Below are positions 53,122 to 62,592 of a stretch of DNA of 64,000 bases, piece by piece. Positions within the stretch are counted from its first letter, which is position 1. Every line of letters starts with the position of its first letter. A model generated the notes under the pieces. It was not told where the DNA came from, did no database searches, and saw nothing but the letters and a program-made list of their open reading frames with translations. The position numbers were made by a program, and so were the translations under genes. The stretch spans positions 1,674,001 through 1,738,000 of the forward strand of contig NZ_CP158687.1 in NCBI RefSeq assembly GCF_040580765.1, in the 5' to 3' direction. The stretch is from Lentibacter algarum. GTDB taxonomy: Bacteria > Pseudomonadota > Alphaproteobacteria > Rhodobacterales > Rhodobacteraceae.

Positions 53122-54609
53122 GTGCCTAACTCATCATCATCGCTGTCTTCTGCAAAACCGTTTTTCGCGCATCCCTTCGATGACGATAAACTCAAGGAAG
53201 AATGCGGGGTGTTCGGTGTAACCGGCGTGACCGACGCAGCAAACTTTGTGGCCCTCGGCCTTCATGCCCTTCAGCACCGTGGCCAAGAAGCTGGCGGGAT
53301 CGTTTCATACCATCCTGATCACGACTTCAACTCCGTGCGCCGTTTTGGGTATGTGCGCGATAATTTCACCAAACAATCCCTGATGGAAACACTGCCCGGC
53401 TCGCTCTCAATCGGCCATGTGCGCTATTCCACAGCAGGTTCCAAAGCCGCTGCCATCCGCGATGTGCAGCCCTTCTTTGGCGAGTTTTCCATGGGTGGCG
53501 CCGCGATTGCGCACAACGGCAACATCACAAACGCCGACGCTCTGCGCCGTGAGCTGATCGAACGCGGCAGCATCTTCCAGTCAAGCTCAGACTCAGAGTG
53601 CATTATTCATCTCATGGCCCGCAGCTTGCAGCGCAACATCCCCGAGCGGATGGAAGACGCGCTGCGCCGCGTCGAAGGCGCATTTTCCATCGTCGCCATG
53701 ACCCGCACCAAGCTCATCGGCGTACGCGATCCGCTCGGTGTTCGCCCACTCGTCCTTGGCCAAATCGGCGAGGGCTGGGTTCTCAGCTCAGAAACCTGTG
53801 CTCTTGATATCATTGGCGCAACCTATGTGCGTGAAATCGAACCAGGCGAAATGGTCGTCATCACAGGCGAAAAAGTCGAGAGCAGCTTCCCGTTCCGCCG
53901 GCAAAAGCCACGGTTCTGTATCTTTGAGCATGTTTACTTCTCACGCCCTGACAGCATCATTGGTGGCCGCTCGGTCTATGAAACGCGCCGCCAAATCGGT
54001 GTAGAGCTGGCCCGCGAAGCCCCCGTCGAGGCCGATCTTGTCTGCCCTGTCCCGGATTCTGGGACACCTGCGGCCATCGGCTTTTCTCAAGAGAGCGGCA
54101 TTCCCTACGCGATGGGCATCATCCGCAATCAATACATGGGCCGGACCTTTATCGAACCTACGGAAAGCATCCGCAATATGGGTGTGCGCCTCAAGCTCAA
54201 CGTCAACCGCGCGCTCATTCAGGGCAAACGCGTGATCCTTGTCGATGACAGCGTTGTGCGCGGGACGACCAGCCGAAAGATCAAGGAGATGATCCTCGAT
54301 GCCGGCGCCGCCGAGGTCCACTTCCGCATCGCATCCCCCCCGACAGCATGGCCCTGTTTTTACGGCGTTGACACACCACAACGCGAAAAGCTTCTCGCCG
54401 CAACAATGTCCGAGGAAGAAATGCGCGAGCATCTCGCTGTGGACAGCCTCAAATTTATCTCTCTAGACGGGCTTTACCGCGCCGTTGGCGAGGCCGAAGG
54501 CCGCAACAAGAGTTGTCCACAATATTGCGACGCCTGCTTCTCTGGTGAGTACCCTGTCGTGCCTGCAGACATGGTCTCAAAAGGCTTTGAGATGAAGGCC
54601 GCTGAGTAA
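53122..54609 (+). CDS. purF: Amidophosphoribosyltransferase
   Basis: This 495-residue enzyme starts purine synthesis by transferring ammonia from glutamine to PRPP. The N-terminal nucleophile domain begins with Cys after a propeptide (KLKEECGVFG, Cys at about 31), with LHALQHRGQEAGG and VRYST. The PRPP-binding loop is VILVDDSVVRGTTS. The start appears to be GTG at 53122, with GGAG upstream. Cysteines near the C terminus (CPQYCDACFSGEYP) match an Fe-S-containing type. Confidence 0.96.
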   Translation: MPNSSSSLSSAKPFFAHPFDDDKLKEECGVFGVTGVTDAANFVALGLHALQHRGQEAGGIVSYHPDHDFNSVRRFGYVRDNFTKQSLMETLPGSLSIGHVRYSTAGSKAAAIRDVQPFFGEFSMGGAAIAHNGNITNADALRRELIERGSIFQSSSDSECIIHLMARSLQRNIPERMEDALRRVEGAFSIVAMTRTKLIGVRDPLGVRPLVLGQIGEGWVLSSETCALDIIGATYVREIEPGEMVVITGEKVESSFPFRRQKPRFCIFEHVYFSRPDSIIGGRSVYETRRQIGVELAREAPVEADLVCPVPDSGTPAAIGFSQESGIPYAMGIIRNQYMGRTFIEPTESIRNMGVRLKLNVNRALIQGKRVILVDDSVVRGTTSRKIKEMILDAGAAEVHFRIASPPTAWPCFYGVDTPQREKLLAATMSEEEMREHLAVDSLKFISLDGLYRAVGEAEGRNKSCPQYCDACFSGEYPVVPADMVSKGFEMKAAE

Positions 54610-54643
54610 AAATATCACTAAGAACGCCACGAAAGTTACTGAT

Positions 54644-55288
54644 ATGACAGATAAAATCGCCCTTATTACCGGCGCGTCTCGCGGGCTTGGAGCAGCCCTT
54701 GCCGAAGCCCTTTGCGAAACTCATCATATCGTCGCTGTCGGGCGCACAACAGGCGCTCTGGAAGAACTTGATGACCGCATCAAGGCCAAGGGCGGGCAAG
54801 CAACACTTGCGCCCATGGACATCACCAACACCGAGGCCATGGCGCAGCTCTGCCGCTCGATTTATGACCGCTGGGGCAGCGTGGATATCTGGGCACATAC
54901 TGCAGCCCACACCGCCCCCCTTTCACCAGCCGATCACATGGACATGAAGGGCTGGGAAAAATCAATCAGCATCAACCTCACAGCGGCTGGGTTGTTGATC
55001 GGGTATGTTTCCCCCCTGCTCACACCAGACAGCAACGCGCTCTTCTTTGAAGACACACACGGCGGAGAGAAGTTTTTTGGCGCCTATGGCACAACCAAAA
55101 CCGCTCAAATCGCGCTCGCCCGCAGCTGGCAGGCCGAGACCGTCAAAACAGGCCCCAAGGTTCACATCCTGAAGCCCAAGCCGCTGGCAACGGCCCTGCG
55201 TGCCCGCTTCTTCCCGGGCGAAGACCGCGCCCCCCTTGCGCCGCCTGCCACTGAGGCCGCACGCCTCCTTGCCGAATTGCGCAGCTAA
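54644..55288 (+). CDS. Short-chain dehydrogenase/reductase
   Basis: This 214-residue Rossmann-fold oxidoreductase has cofactor loop TGASRGLGAALAEAL and catalytic YGTTK. The usual NNAG is replaced (AHTAAHTAP), and the catalytic serine is not obvious, with SNALFFEDT where the Ser strand lies. The real substrate is unknown. It starts 34 bp after purF, so is probably co-transcribed. Confidence 0.85.
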   Translation: MTDKIALITGASRGLGAALAEALCETHHIVAVGRTTGALEELDDRIKAKGGQATLAPMDITNTEAMAQLCRSIYDRWGSVDIWAHTAAHTAPLSPADHMDMKGWEKSISINLTAAGLLIGYVSPLLTPDSNALFFEDTHGGEKFFGAYGTTKTAQIALARSWQAETVKTGPKVHILKPKPLATALRARFFPGEDRAPLAPPATEAARLLAELRS

Positions 55289-55296
55289 CCCCACAC

Positions 55297-55347
55297 TTTT
55301 TCTTTCTAGAAATATCCTTGGGGGAGTTGCGGGGGGATTGATCCCCC
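55297..55347 (+). repeat. Dispersed intergenic repeat with hairpin (copy 6)
   Basis: The core TTTTCTTTCTAGAAATATCC followed by TTGGGGGAG is followed by the hairpin GGGGGAT-TG-ATCCCCC (55332-55338 with 55341-55347). It starts about 9 bp after the SDR stop in the same orientation. Confidence 0.72.
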
Positions 55348-55490
55348 TCAACAAGTCGGATTGCCCGCAGCGCAATTCGAAGGCTTTAAAAACTGTCGCA
55401 TAAACGACTCTATTGCAAACCCCGCGCCAACGCCGCCTTGCTCTGTACGCGCCCCTCCTTTATTCAAAGAAAAAACAGTCAGGCGGCCCT

Positions 55491-56273
55491 ATGCGTATTC
55501 TTCTCACCAATGACGACGGCATCAATGCCCCCGGCCTGAAATCGCTCGAAAAAATAGCGTGGGATCTGGCTGGCGCGAAGGGCGAAGTCTGGGTTGTCGC
55601 CCCTGCATTTGAGCAGTCAGGCGTTGGCCATTGCATCAGTTATACGCATCCGATGATGGTGCAGAAGATGGGCAAGCAGCGCTACGCTGCCGAAGGCTCT
55701 CCTGCCGATTGCGTTCTCGCAGCGCTGCATGACATCCTGCCCGAGCGGCCCGACCTTGTGCTGTCTGGCGTCAACCGCGGCAACAACTCTGCCGAAAATG
55801 CGCTCTATTCAGGCACACTTGGCGGCGCAATGGAAGCCGCGCTACAAGGCCTGCCTGCCGTAGCCCTGTCACAATACCTTGGGCCAGAGAACGTTGACAT
55901 CGACAATCCGTTTGAAGCCGCTGAGGTCCATGGCGCAGCGCTTCTGCGCAAAATCCTCACAGCCGCGCCCAAAACAGAACAGGACTACCGCCTGTTTTAC
56001 AACGTCAATTTCCCGCCCGTTCCCGCTGCTGGGGTCAAGGGCAGCCGCGTCGCCGTTCAAGGATTCCGCCAAGGTGTCACGTTCGGTGTAGAGCCGCACT
56101 TGTCACCGTCTGGCCGCCGCTTCCTCTGGATCAAAGGCCACGACCAGCGCGTGCCCTCCACGCCTGGCTCGGATGCGGACGTCAATCTAGACGGCTATAT
56201 CTCCATCACGCCCATGCGTGCCGATCTGACGGCTCATGACATGCTGAGCCAGTTTGAAAGCCTCAACACATGA
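55491..56273 (+). CDS. surE: 5'/3'-nucleotidase SurE
   Basis: This 260-residue nucleotidase dephosphorylates nucleoside monophosphates and helps stationary-phase survival. The metal-binding N terminus is [15 protein letters not shown], and the conserved [26 protein letters not shown] follows. The start at 55491 places this motif at the N terminus. It overlaps pcm by 4 bp and leads the surE-pcm-nlpD group. Confidence 0.96.
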   Translation: MRILLTNDDGINAPGLKSLEKIAWDLAGAKGEVWVVAPAFEQSGVGHCISYTHPMMVQKMGKQRYAAEGSPADCVLAALHDILPERPDLVLSGVNRGNNSAENALYSGTLGGAMEAALQGLPAVALSQYLGPENVDIDNPFEAAEVHGAALLRKILTAAPKTEQDYRLFYNVNFPPVPAAGVKGSRVAVQGFRQGVTFGVEPHLSPSGRRFLWIKGHDQRVPSTPGSDADVNLDGYISITPMRADLTAHDMLSQFESLNT

Positions 56274-56926
56274 CCGATCCCGCGCTGGACCTTCAAGAAC
56301 AGAAAATGCAGTTCATCTACGCGCTGCGCTCCAAAGGGGTGATTGATCAGCGCGTGCTTGCCGCTATGGAGCGGATGGATCGCGGCCACTTCGTGCGCGG
56401 CACGTTTGAAGAGCGCGCCTACGAGGACACGCCCCTGCCCATCGCTTGTGGCCAGACCATTTCCCAGCCTTCGGTTGTGGGCCTGATGACTCAGGCGCTT
56501 GAGGTCGGCCCGCGCGACAAGGTGCTCGAGGTCGGCACCGGCTCAGGCTATCAAGCCGCAATCCTCAGCCTCTTGGCCCGCCGCGTCTATACGATCGAGC
56601 GCCACAGACGCCTCGTGCGCGAAACCCAAGCGCTGTTCCAGCGCCTTGATCTGACCAATGTGACAGCCATGGCGGGCGACGGTAGCTTCGGGCTGCCGGA
56701 TCAAGCCCCCTTTGATCGCATAATCGTGACGGCCGCTGCAGAAGACCCTCCCGGCCCACTCTTGGCTCAGCTCAAAATTGGCGGTATCATGATCGTACCC
56801 GTCGGGCAGTCTGATGCGGTGCAAAGCCTGATCAAAGTCACACGGAACGACGACGGGTTTGATTATGAAGAACTGCGCCCTGTGCGCTTTGTGCCCCTGC
56901 TGGAGGGGCTCGGAAAAGAAGCCTGA
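56270..56926 (+). CDS. pcm: Protein-L-isoaspartate O-methyltransferase
   Basis: This 218-residue enzyme repairs isoaspartyl residues in aged proteins. The SAM loop is [19 protein letters not shown], with the PCMT active-site [17 protein letters not shown] and YTIERHRRL. Length is normal. It is coupled to surE (ATGA overlap); the pair is the standard survival locus. Confidence 0.96.
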   Translation: MTDPALDLQEQKMQFIYALRSKGVIDQRVLAAMERMDRGHFVRGTFEERAYEDTPLPIACGQTISQPSVVGLMTQALEVGPRDKVLEVGTGSGYQAAILSLLARRVYTIERHRRLVRETQALFQRLDLTNVTAMAGDGSFGLPDQAPFDRIIVTAAAEDPPGPLLAQLKIGGIMIVPVGQSDAVQSLIKVTRNDDGFDYEELRPVRFVPLLEGLGKEA

Positions 56927-57001
56927 GGTCTTCGCCCCAAGGGGCAGGCCGTGCAAGTAACAAAAGCTCTGGACACAAAGAGCAGGTGTGAGGATATCGA
57001 G

Positions 57002-58195
57002 ATGACCAAAGGGTTCGCAATCAAATTTCTGGCCGCAAGCACAGCGCTTGCCTTGCTCGCAGGCTGCGATCGCCCACTGGACTTCGATCTGCGCGGCAAG
57101 CTTGGTTCAGGCGCTGATACCTCAGACGCCGCGCGCAGCGCCACGGCCGAGCGCCCTCGCCCCGATGACCGCGGGATCATCTCCTACCCCAATTACCAAG
57201 TGGCTGTGGCCCAACGAGGCGACACGCTCGCCACCCTCGCCAACCGCATCGGCGCAGACCCTGTCGCACTCGCCCGCTACAATGGTATCCAAACAGGCGA
57301 TACCCTGCGTCCCGGCGAAATCATCGCCCTGCCAAGCCGCGTCGCTGAGCCCTCGCCAGCCACAGGCGCACTCACCACGGGGCCGATCCAAGCCCCCACA
57401 GTCGATATCACAGAGCTGGCAGAAGGCGCGATAGAGCGTGCCGAGCCCGCAAACGTGAGCCCTGCCCCACAGCCCGTCGCCACGGCCCAGCAAGGGATCG
57501 AGCCGATCCGACACAAGGTCGTGCGCGGCGAAACCGCCTATACTGTGGCGCGCCTTTACAACACATCTGTTCGCTCGCTCGCAGACTGGAACGGCCTCGA
57601 CAGCTCCTTCTCCATCCGCGAGGGCCAATTCCTCCTGATTCCGACACCGCTCGCAGAAAAGCCCGTACTGGCCAAGCCCGCAGACCAAAAACTGGCGGAG
57701 GTACCCAAGCCCGGCGTCGGCTCGCCCACGCCTGTGCCCCCAAGCGCAGTCACGCCTTTGCCCAAAGACGAACCCACTGTCGCCGCAGCCCCCGCGTCTG
57801 CGCCCACGCCCGACCTTGGCAAAACCCAGACCGCTGCCGTCAGCAATGGCAAGTTCGCCTACCCTGTGCGTGGTAAAATCATCCGTGAATACGCCAAAGG
57901 CAAAAATGACGGCATCGACATCGCCGCGCCTTCAGGCACACCCATCGGAGCCGCTGGCGCAGGCACCATCGCTGCAATCACTTCGGATGCAGACCAAGTG
58001 CCGATCATCGTGGTGAAGCACCCTGACAACCTTCTCACAGTCTATGCCAATGTCGGCAATATCACTGTGAAAAAAGGGGATAGCGTGAGCCGTGGCCAGA
58101 AGCTAGCCACCGTGCGTTCAGGCGAGTCGTCCTATCTACACTTTGAGGTGCGCAAAGGCTTTGAGAGCGTCGATCCGCTGCCTTATCTGCAGTAA
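57002..58195 (+). CDS. NlpD-like LysM/M23 lipoprotein (degenerate LytM factor)
   Basis: This 397-residue envelope protein has a lipobox LLAGC (Cys at about 20), two LysM repeats (about 70-120 and 180-230) and a C-terminal M23/LytM domain (290-397). The zinc-ligand residues are lost: the first motif reads GKNDGIDIA, with Asn for His, and the second SYLHFEVR, with Tyr for the first His of H-x-H. This is the same pattern as E. coli NlpD, an activator of cell-wall amidases, not an enzyme. The start at 57002 follows GAGGATATCGAG. It completes surE-pcm-nlpD. Confidence 0.88.
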   Translation: MTKGFAIKFLAASTALALLAGCDRPLDFDLRGKLGSGADTSDAARSATAERPRPDDRGIISYPNYQVAVAQRGDTLATLANRIGADPVALARYNGIQTGDTLRPGEIIALPSRVAEPSPATGALTTGPIQAPTVDITELAEGAIERAEPANVSPAPQPVATAQQGIEPIRHKVVRGETAYTVARLYNTSVRSLADWNGLDSSFSIREGQFLLIPTPLAEKPVLAKPADQKLAEVPKPGVGSPTPVPPSAVTPLPKDEPTVAAAPASAPTPDLGKTQTAAVSNGKFAYPVRGKIIREYAKGKNDGIDIAAPSGTPIGAAGAGTIAAITSDADQVPIIVVKHPDNLLTVYANVGNITVKKGDSVSRGQKLATVRSGESSYLHFEVRKGFESVDPLPYLQ

Positions 58196-58221
58196 TATCA
58201 AATCTTGCTCCGCAAAATCCG

Positions 58222-58234
58222 CCCCGTTGAGGGG
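58222..58234 (-). terminator. Weak hairpin between nlpD and the AAA ATPase gene
   Basis: CCCC-GTTGA-GGGG in the 58-bp convergent gap; read on the minus strand it is followed by CGGATTTT. A possible weak terminator of the ATPase gene. Confidence 0.3.
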
Positions 58235-58253
58235 GACAGAAAAAAGGGTAGGC

Positions 58254-59093
58254 TTACGCCAGAGCCACGCCCTTACGCCCTGCCAGATCAGTAACGTATT
58301 GCCAAGCCACACGGCCTGAGCGCGCGCCGCGCGTGGCTTGCCACTCAATCGCTTCGGCGCGCAATTCGGCCTCGTCATAGGCAATCCCAAAGTGGGCACA
58401 ATAGCCATGAATCATCGCAAGGTATTCGTCTTGCGTACAGGGATGAAACCCAAGCCAGAGACCAAACCGATCGCTCAGTGAGACTTTCTCTTCCACTGCC
58501 TCGCCCGGATTGATCGCGCTGGACCGTTCGTTTTCAATCATATCACGCGGCATCAGATGGCGACGGTTTGATGTCGCATAGAAAATCACATTCTCGGGAC
58601 GACCCTCGATCCCACCATCCAAAACAGCCTTGAGTGACTTGTAGTGTTCATCATCATGGCTAAACGAAAGATCGTCGCAAAAGAGCACAAACCGTGCCTC
58701 GCTGCTGCGCAGCTGCCCCAAAAGCCGCGTCACGCTGGGCAGGTCTTCGCGCTGCAACTCGACAATCTTGAGCGGCAAACCTTCTGTCAAAATCTGCGCA
58801 TGGATGGCCTTGACCAAAGAGCTTTTGCCCATTCCACGCGCGCCCCAAAGGAGAGCGTTGTTGGCGGGCAGGCCCTTGGCAAACTGACGCGTGTTTACAA
58901 GCAACGTGTTGCGCGAGCGCTCAACTCCGATCAGCAGCGAGAGATCAACACGGCTCACCTTGGGCACAGGCGCGAGGCGATCGGGCTCTACATGCCAAAC
59001 GAAAGCGTCCGCCGCGTCAAAATCAGGCGCGGCTTCTGGCGACGGGCTCATCCGCTCAAGTGCGGCCGCTATGCGGGCAAGCTCATCGCTCAT
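58254..59093 (-). CDS. DUF815-family AAA ATPase
   Basis: This 279-residue P-loop ATPase belongs to the DUF815 group, with no established function. Walker A is LLWGARGMGKSSLVKA, Walker B FVLFCDDLSF; the arginine-rich NRRHLMPRDM and SDRFGLWLGFHPCTQDEYL segments are family-typical. The N-terminal 60 residues are unlike the core. The start is close to the tatC stop (1-bp overlap), so it may share the tat transcript. Confidence 0.85.
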   Translation of the reverse strand: MSDELARIAAALERMSPSPEAAPDFDAADAFVWHVEPDRLAPVPKVSRVDLSLLIGVERSRNTLLVNTRQFAKGLPANNALLWGARGMGKSSLVKAIHAQILTEGLPLKIVELQREDLPSVTRLLGQLRSSEARFVLFCDDLSFSHDDEHYKSLKAVLDGGIEGRPENVIFYATSNRRHLMPRDMIENERSSAINPGEAVEEKVSLSDRFGLWLGFHPCTQDEYLAMIHGYCAHFGIAYDEAELRAEAIEWQATRGARSGRVAWQYVTDLAGRKGVALA

Positions 59094-60061
59094 CAGCTTT
59101 TGTCTGCCTTGTCGTCCGCCTCTTCTTCTGCGGCCAAGTCTTCGTCAAACTCGCGCATCAGCGGGTCGTCAAACTCTTCCTCGTCGTCAAAATAGCCCTC
59201 TTCGCGCAGCTTGTCGTCGCGCTTTTTCTCAACACGGCCCACAAGCAGGATCGAGATTTCGTAAAGGCCATAGACCACGGTAAACAGAATAAGCTGGGTC
59301 ACAACATCAGGCGGCGTCACCAGAGCGGCCAGCAGCAGAATACCCACCATCGCATATTTGCGCACAGCCCCAAGGCCCTCAGCACTCACAAGCCCCGCTT
59401 TGCCCATAAGTGTCAAAAGCACAGGCAGCTGGAAGCACATCCCAAAGGCAATGATGAATTTCAGTGTGATATCAAGGCTTTCGTTGACCTTACCAAAGAA
59501 GGTAATTTTCACACCTTCACTTGTTTCAGGTACAACAGCCGTCGCTTCCGGCAAATTTTCAACAGTGCGGGACAGCAAGTTGGCAAAAATCGAGCTCACA
59601 TCGGCAAAGCCAAGAAAGAACTGCATCGCCAGCGGCGTCACAACAAACTGTGCAAAGGATGCACCAAGCATGAACATCAAAGGCGAAGCGATGATGAACG
59701 GAAGGAAGGCGCCCTGCTCGTTCTTGTACAAGCCAGGTGCCACAAAGCGCCACATCTGAAACGCGATCACAGGAAAGGCGAGCGCAAAGCCGAACACCAT
59801 AGAAATACGAAACAGCGTGAAAAGGTATTCTTGCGGAGAAGTGTACTGCAGTGTTGGCGAGGGGTCGCCCAGATTGCGCAGCGTCTCTTCAATCGGAGTG
59901 AGCAAGAACTGCAGGATCGGCTCAGCCACCATAAAGGCCAGAACAATCCCAACAATAAATGCCAGAACGGAGCGGATGAGCCGCGTTCGCAGCTCGGCCA
60001 GATGCTCGATCAGCGGCGCGCTGGAGGCGTCCATTTCATCGGGCGTATCGGACTGGCTCAT
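59093..60061 (-). CDS. tatC: Sec-independent translocase component TatC
   Basis: This 322-residue six-TM protein is the receptor of the twin-arginine pathway. Family motifs include [18 protein letters not shown] at the N terminus, [33 protein letters not shown] and GMCFQLPVL. The C terminus has a long acidic extension ([14 protein letters not shown]...), longer than E. coli TatC. It overlaps tatB by 4 bp. Confidence 0.96.
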   Translation of the reverse strand: MSQSDTPDEMDASSAPLIEHLAELRTRLIRSVLAFIVGIVLAFMVAEPILQFLLTPIEETLRNLGDPSPTLQYTSPQEYLFTLFRISMVFGFALAFPVIAFQMWRFVAPGLYKNEQGAFLPFIIASPLMFMLGASFAQFVVTPLAMQFFLGFADVSSIFANLLSRTVENLPEATAVVPETSEGVKITFFGKVNESLDITLKFIIAFGMCFQLPVLLTLMGKAGLVSAEGLGAVRKYAMVGILLLAALVTPPDVVTQLILFTVVYGLYEISILLVGRVEKKRDDKLREEGYFDDEEEFDDPLMREFDEDLAAEEEADDKADKS

Positions 60062-60711
60062 GCTTTATCTCCAGCAGGCTTCGCTTTGGCTTTGGCCTTT
60101 ACAGCGGGCTTTTTTGCGGCCGTCTTCGCAGCAGACTTGGCCGCTGGTTTCGCTGCCGTCTTGGGAGCCGCTTTCGAGGCAGGTGTCTTGGCAGCAGCTG
60201 TTTTTGCAGCCGGCTTTTTAGCAGCAGCCGTCTTGGCTGCGGGCTTCTTTGCTGTCGTTGTCTTTTTGGGCGCCGCTTTCTGAGCAGGAGCCGCTTTAGC
60301 ACTCTCAGCGGCTTGGCGCGCAGCATGAGCCTCGCGCACCTGCTTGGCTGTCTCGGCGGCTGAGGCGTTGGCCTCTTCAACCATGCGGTCCCGTTCGGCT
60401 TGGCGCTTGGCCGCAAGCTTGCCAGTCTCGCTCTCAGGGTCCCACTTAGCGGCATCTTTCACCGCATCCTTGATCCCGTCGAGGCCCATCTTCTTGGGGT
60501 CAGCAATATCGCGCAGGCTCTTGGCCGTGTCGCGCATACCGCTTTCGTCGGCAGCATTGTTCATCGCGGTGGAAAACTCACGCGCCATGCCCTTCATCTT
60601 ACCGACGAACTCCCCCGCTTTGCGAAAGAGAACAGGCAAGTCTTTGGGTCCAACGACGATCAGTGCGACGATGCCAACGACCAGAAGCTCGGTCCAGCCA
60701 AGATCAAACAT
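60058..60711 (-). CDS. tatB: TatB with Lys/Ala/Pro-rich histone-like C-terminal tail
   Basis: This 217-residue Tat subunit has an N-terminal membrane helix ([21 protein letters not shown]) and amphipathic helix ([20 protein letters not shown]), the usual TatB core to about residue 130. The rest (135-217) is a strongly basic tail of [19 protein letters not shown] and [14 protein letters not shown] repeats. Such tails resemble histone H1 and the tail of the HU protein at 11685-12233. It lies between tatA and tatC. Confidence 0.93.
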   Translation of the reverse strand: MFDLGWTELLVVGIVALIVVGPKDLPVLFRKAGEFVGKMKGMAREFSTAMNNAADESGMRDTAKSLRDIADPKKMGLDGIKDAVKDAAKWDPESETGKLAAKRQAERDRMVEEANASAAETAKQVREAHAARQAAESAKAAPAQKAAPKKTTTAKKPAAKTAAAKKPAAKTAAAKTPASKAAPKTAAKPAAKSAAKTAAKKPAVKAKAKAKPAGDKA

Positions 60712-60717
60712 AAAGCG

Positions 60718-60933
60718 TTACGCCTTGTCTTTTTCTTCAGCAGGCGTGACGTCCTTGGCCTCTTCAGCCATTTGGTCTTCAAGCTCTTCTGTGCCGTCTT
60801 TGACGCCTTTTTTGAAGGCTGTAATGCCTTTGCCCACTTCGCCCATGAGCGAAGAAATCTTACCGCGCCCGAACAGCACGAGTACCACAACGGCGATGAG
60901 AAGTAGGCCCGGCAGGCCGATATTGTTGAGCAT
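60718..60933 (-). CDS. tatA: Twin-arginine translocase subunit TatA
   Basis: This 71-residue pore-forming Tat subunit has an N-terminal membrane helix ([30 protein letters not shown]), the FGRGK hinge and an acidic C terminus. The ATG at 60933 follows GGGAGAAAG. Longer in-frame starts to 60987 add unrelated residues. It is first in the tatABC operon, 6 bp before tatB. Confidence 0.94.
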   Translation of the reverse strand: MLNNIGLPGLLLIAVVVLVLFGRGKISSLMGEVGKGITAFKKGVKDGTEELEDQMAEEAKDVTPAEEKDKA

Positions 60934-61119
60934 GTCTTTCTCCCTTGGTCGGCGCGCGCTTTGGCACGTCACCGTAACTTTGCTCACCTTATCTAAGCCC
61001 TGTGTGGCAAAGAGAAAAGACGCAATAGAGCTTCAAGGGCTGAAAAATGCCATCGTTAGCGCTGACACGCACCGCCATCGCGCTTGCGAGGGCCTAAAAA
61101 AGGGGCTAGCCATTGCCCC

Positions 61120-62415
61120 ATGACACAAACAGCTTCACCCGTTAACGAACCAGAGAACCACGCCCGCGCAAAGCGCAACGTGTGGATTCTGGTCTTTGCC
61201 CAAGCATTGCTTGGATCGCAAATGCCAATGATTTTCACAATTGGCGGCCTCGCAGGGCAGATGCTGACAACGAATCTATGCTTTGCCACCCTGCCAATCT
61301 CGATGATCGTCCTTGGCTCGATGATTGCAGCCACGCCCCTGAGCTGGTTTATGCAGGCCTACGGACGGCGCGCGGGCTTCCTGCTCGGTGCGGCAGCCGG
61401 CGCCACGGGCGCGGCAATCTGTGCCTACGGCCTCTATAACGCCTCTTTTGCGATTTATCTTTTCGGTAGCCTGATCACAGGCATCTATATGTCTGCTCAA
61501 GGGTTTTACCGCTTTGCCGCCGCCGATACCGCATCAGACACGTTTCGCCCCAAAGCAATCTCCTATGTCATGGCGGGCGGCCTGCTCGCGGCGATCATCG
61601 GCCCGCAGCTTGGCAATTATTCTTCCATGGCCTTTGGCGCGATCCCCTTCATGGGAACCTATCTGACCGTGATGGCCCTCAATATCGTCGGGTCGATTCT
61701 GTTCTTGTTCCTTGATATTCCAAAGCCCCCCGTCCCGGCCCATGACGCGCCGCGCGGACGCTCTCGGCTGGACTTGCTCAAAACACCTGTGGTCGCGGTC
61801 GCGATCATCTCGGCCATGGTCTCCTACGCGTTGATGAACCTTGTCATGACCTCAACACCTCTGGCCGTCGTCGGCTGTGGTGTTGGCGGCGAAACAGAGA
61901 TCCCCGCTTGGATTGAAGGCGTTGTGCCCGCAGGAACCATGCGTGATCAGTTCCAGTTTATCGCAGGCTATGTTGTCACAGCCCATGTTCTGGCGATGTA
62001 TGTACCGAGCTTCTTCACTGGTCACCTGATCGCACGCCATGGCGCGGAAAAGATCGTGGCACTTGGCCTGCTGATCCTCGCAGGTGCTGGCGCTGTGGCG
62101 CTTATGGGCGTTGATCTGGAACATTTCTTTGTGGCGCTCATCCTCTTGGGCGTCGGCTGGAACTTCGGTTTCATTGGCGCAACCACCATGCTGGCAGGCA
62201 GCCACGCGCCTCACGAAAGAGGACGCGTCCAAGGCATGAACGATCTGATCGTTTTTGGCGGGGTGTTTATGGCATCGCTGGCCTCGGGCGGGCTGATGAA
62301 CTGCTCTGGCACATCGGCGCAAGCAGGTTGGGTCTCAGTCAATCTGGCGATGGCACCATTCTTGATGCTGGCAGGCGGTGCGCTGATCTGGCTGGTGTTG
62401 CGGCCGAAAGATTAG
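61120..62415 (+). CDS. Major facilitator superfamily transporter
   Basis: This 431-residue membrane protein has about 12 predicted membrane segments and MFS-like motifs (an AYGRRAGFLLGAAAG loop between helices 2 and 3). The second half has ATTMLAGSHAPHERGRVQGMNDLIVFGG. The substrate is not clear. The ATG at 61120 is chosen; an ATG at 61084 lacks support. It is divergent from tatABC and ends just before the tandem hairpin array. Confidence 0.85.
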   Translation: MTQTASPVNEPENHARAKRNVWILVFAQALLGSQMPMIFTIGGLAGQMLTTNLCFATLPISMIVLGSMIAATPLSWFMQAYGRRAGFLLGAAAGATGAAICAYGLYNASFAIYLFGSLITGIYMSAQGFYRFAAADTASDTFRPKAISYVMAGGLLAAIIGPQLGNYSSMAFGAIPFMGTYLTVMALNIVGSILFLFLDIPKPPVPAHDAPRGRSRLDLLKTPVVAVAIISAMVSYALMNLVMTSTPLAVVGCGVGGETEIPAWIEGVVPAGTMRDQFQFIAGYVVTAHVLAMYVPSFFTGHLIARHGAEKIVALGLLILAGAGAVALMGVDLEHFFVALILLGVGWNFGFIGATTMLAGSHAPHERGRVQGMNDLIVFGGVFMASLASGGLMNCSGTSAQAGWVSVNLAMAPFLMLAGGALIWLVLRPKD

Positions 62416-62419
62416 GTCT

Positions 62420-62444
62420 CGAATTTTTGCTTCGCGAAAATTCG
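62420..62444. repeat. Hairpin preceding the 31-bp tandem array
   Basis: CGAATTTT (62420-62427) and AAAATTCG (62437-62444) form an 8-bp perfect stem enclosing a short inner GC pair. It lies 4 bp after the MFS stop and could serve as its terminator, though no T-run follows. Confidence 0.6.
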
Positions 62445-62450
62445 ACCAAT

Positions 62451-62574
62451 TGGGGGCTTCGCCCCCGAACACAGTTGTAAATGGGGGCTTTGCCCCCAGA
62501 CGCAGTTGTAAATGGGGGCTTTGCCCCCAAACGCAGTTGTAAATGGGGGCTTTGCCCCCAAACCCCCAGGATAT
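62451..62574. repeat. Four tandem 31-bp units, each a GGGGGC/GCCCCC hairpin
   Basis: Units start at 62451, 62482, 62513 and 62544. Each has GGGGGC, a 3-nt loop (TTC in the first, TTT in the others) and GCCCCC, joined by linkers of the form ACGCAGTTGTAAAT. The first unit is the most divergent. The array lies between convergent MFS and phytoene-synthase-like genes, and reads on the minus strand directly after a copy of the dispersed repeat core. Confidence 0.9.
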
Positions 62575-62590
62575 TTTCAGAAAGAAAAAG
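62565..62590 (-). repeat. Dispersed intergenic repeat (copy 7), minus orientation
   Basis: Read on the minus strand, TTTTCTTTCTGAAAATATCC followed by TGGGGG lies just after the stop of the phytoene-synthase-like gene and is continued by the tandem hairpin array. Confidence 0.7.
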
Positions 62591-62592
62591 GC

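Noticed and set aside
62451..62574. The tandem repeat as a CRISPR array
   Set aside because: The 31-bp unit is itself the whole period with no unique spacers, and no cas genes are near; it is a hairpin tandem repeat.
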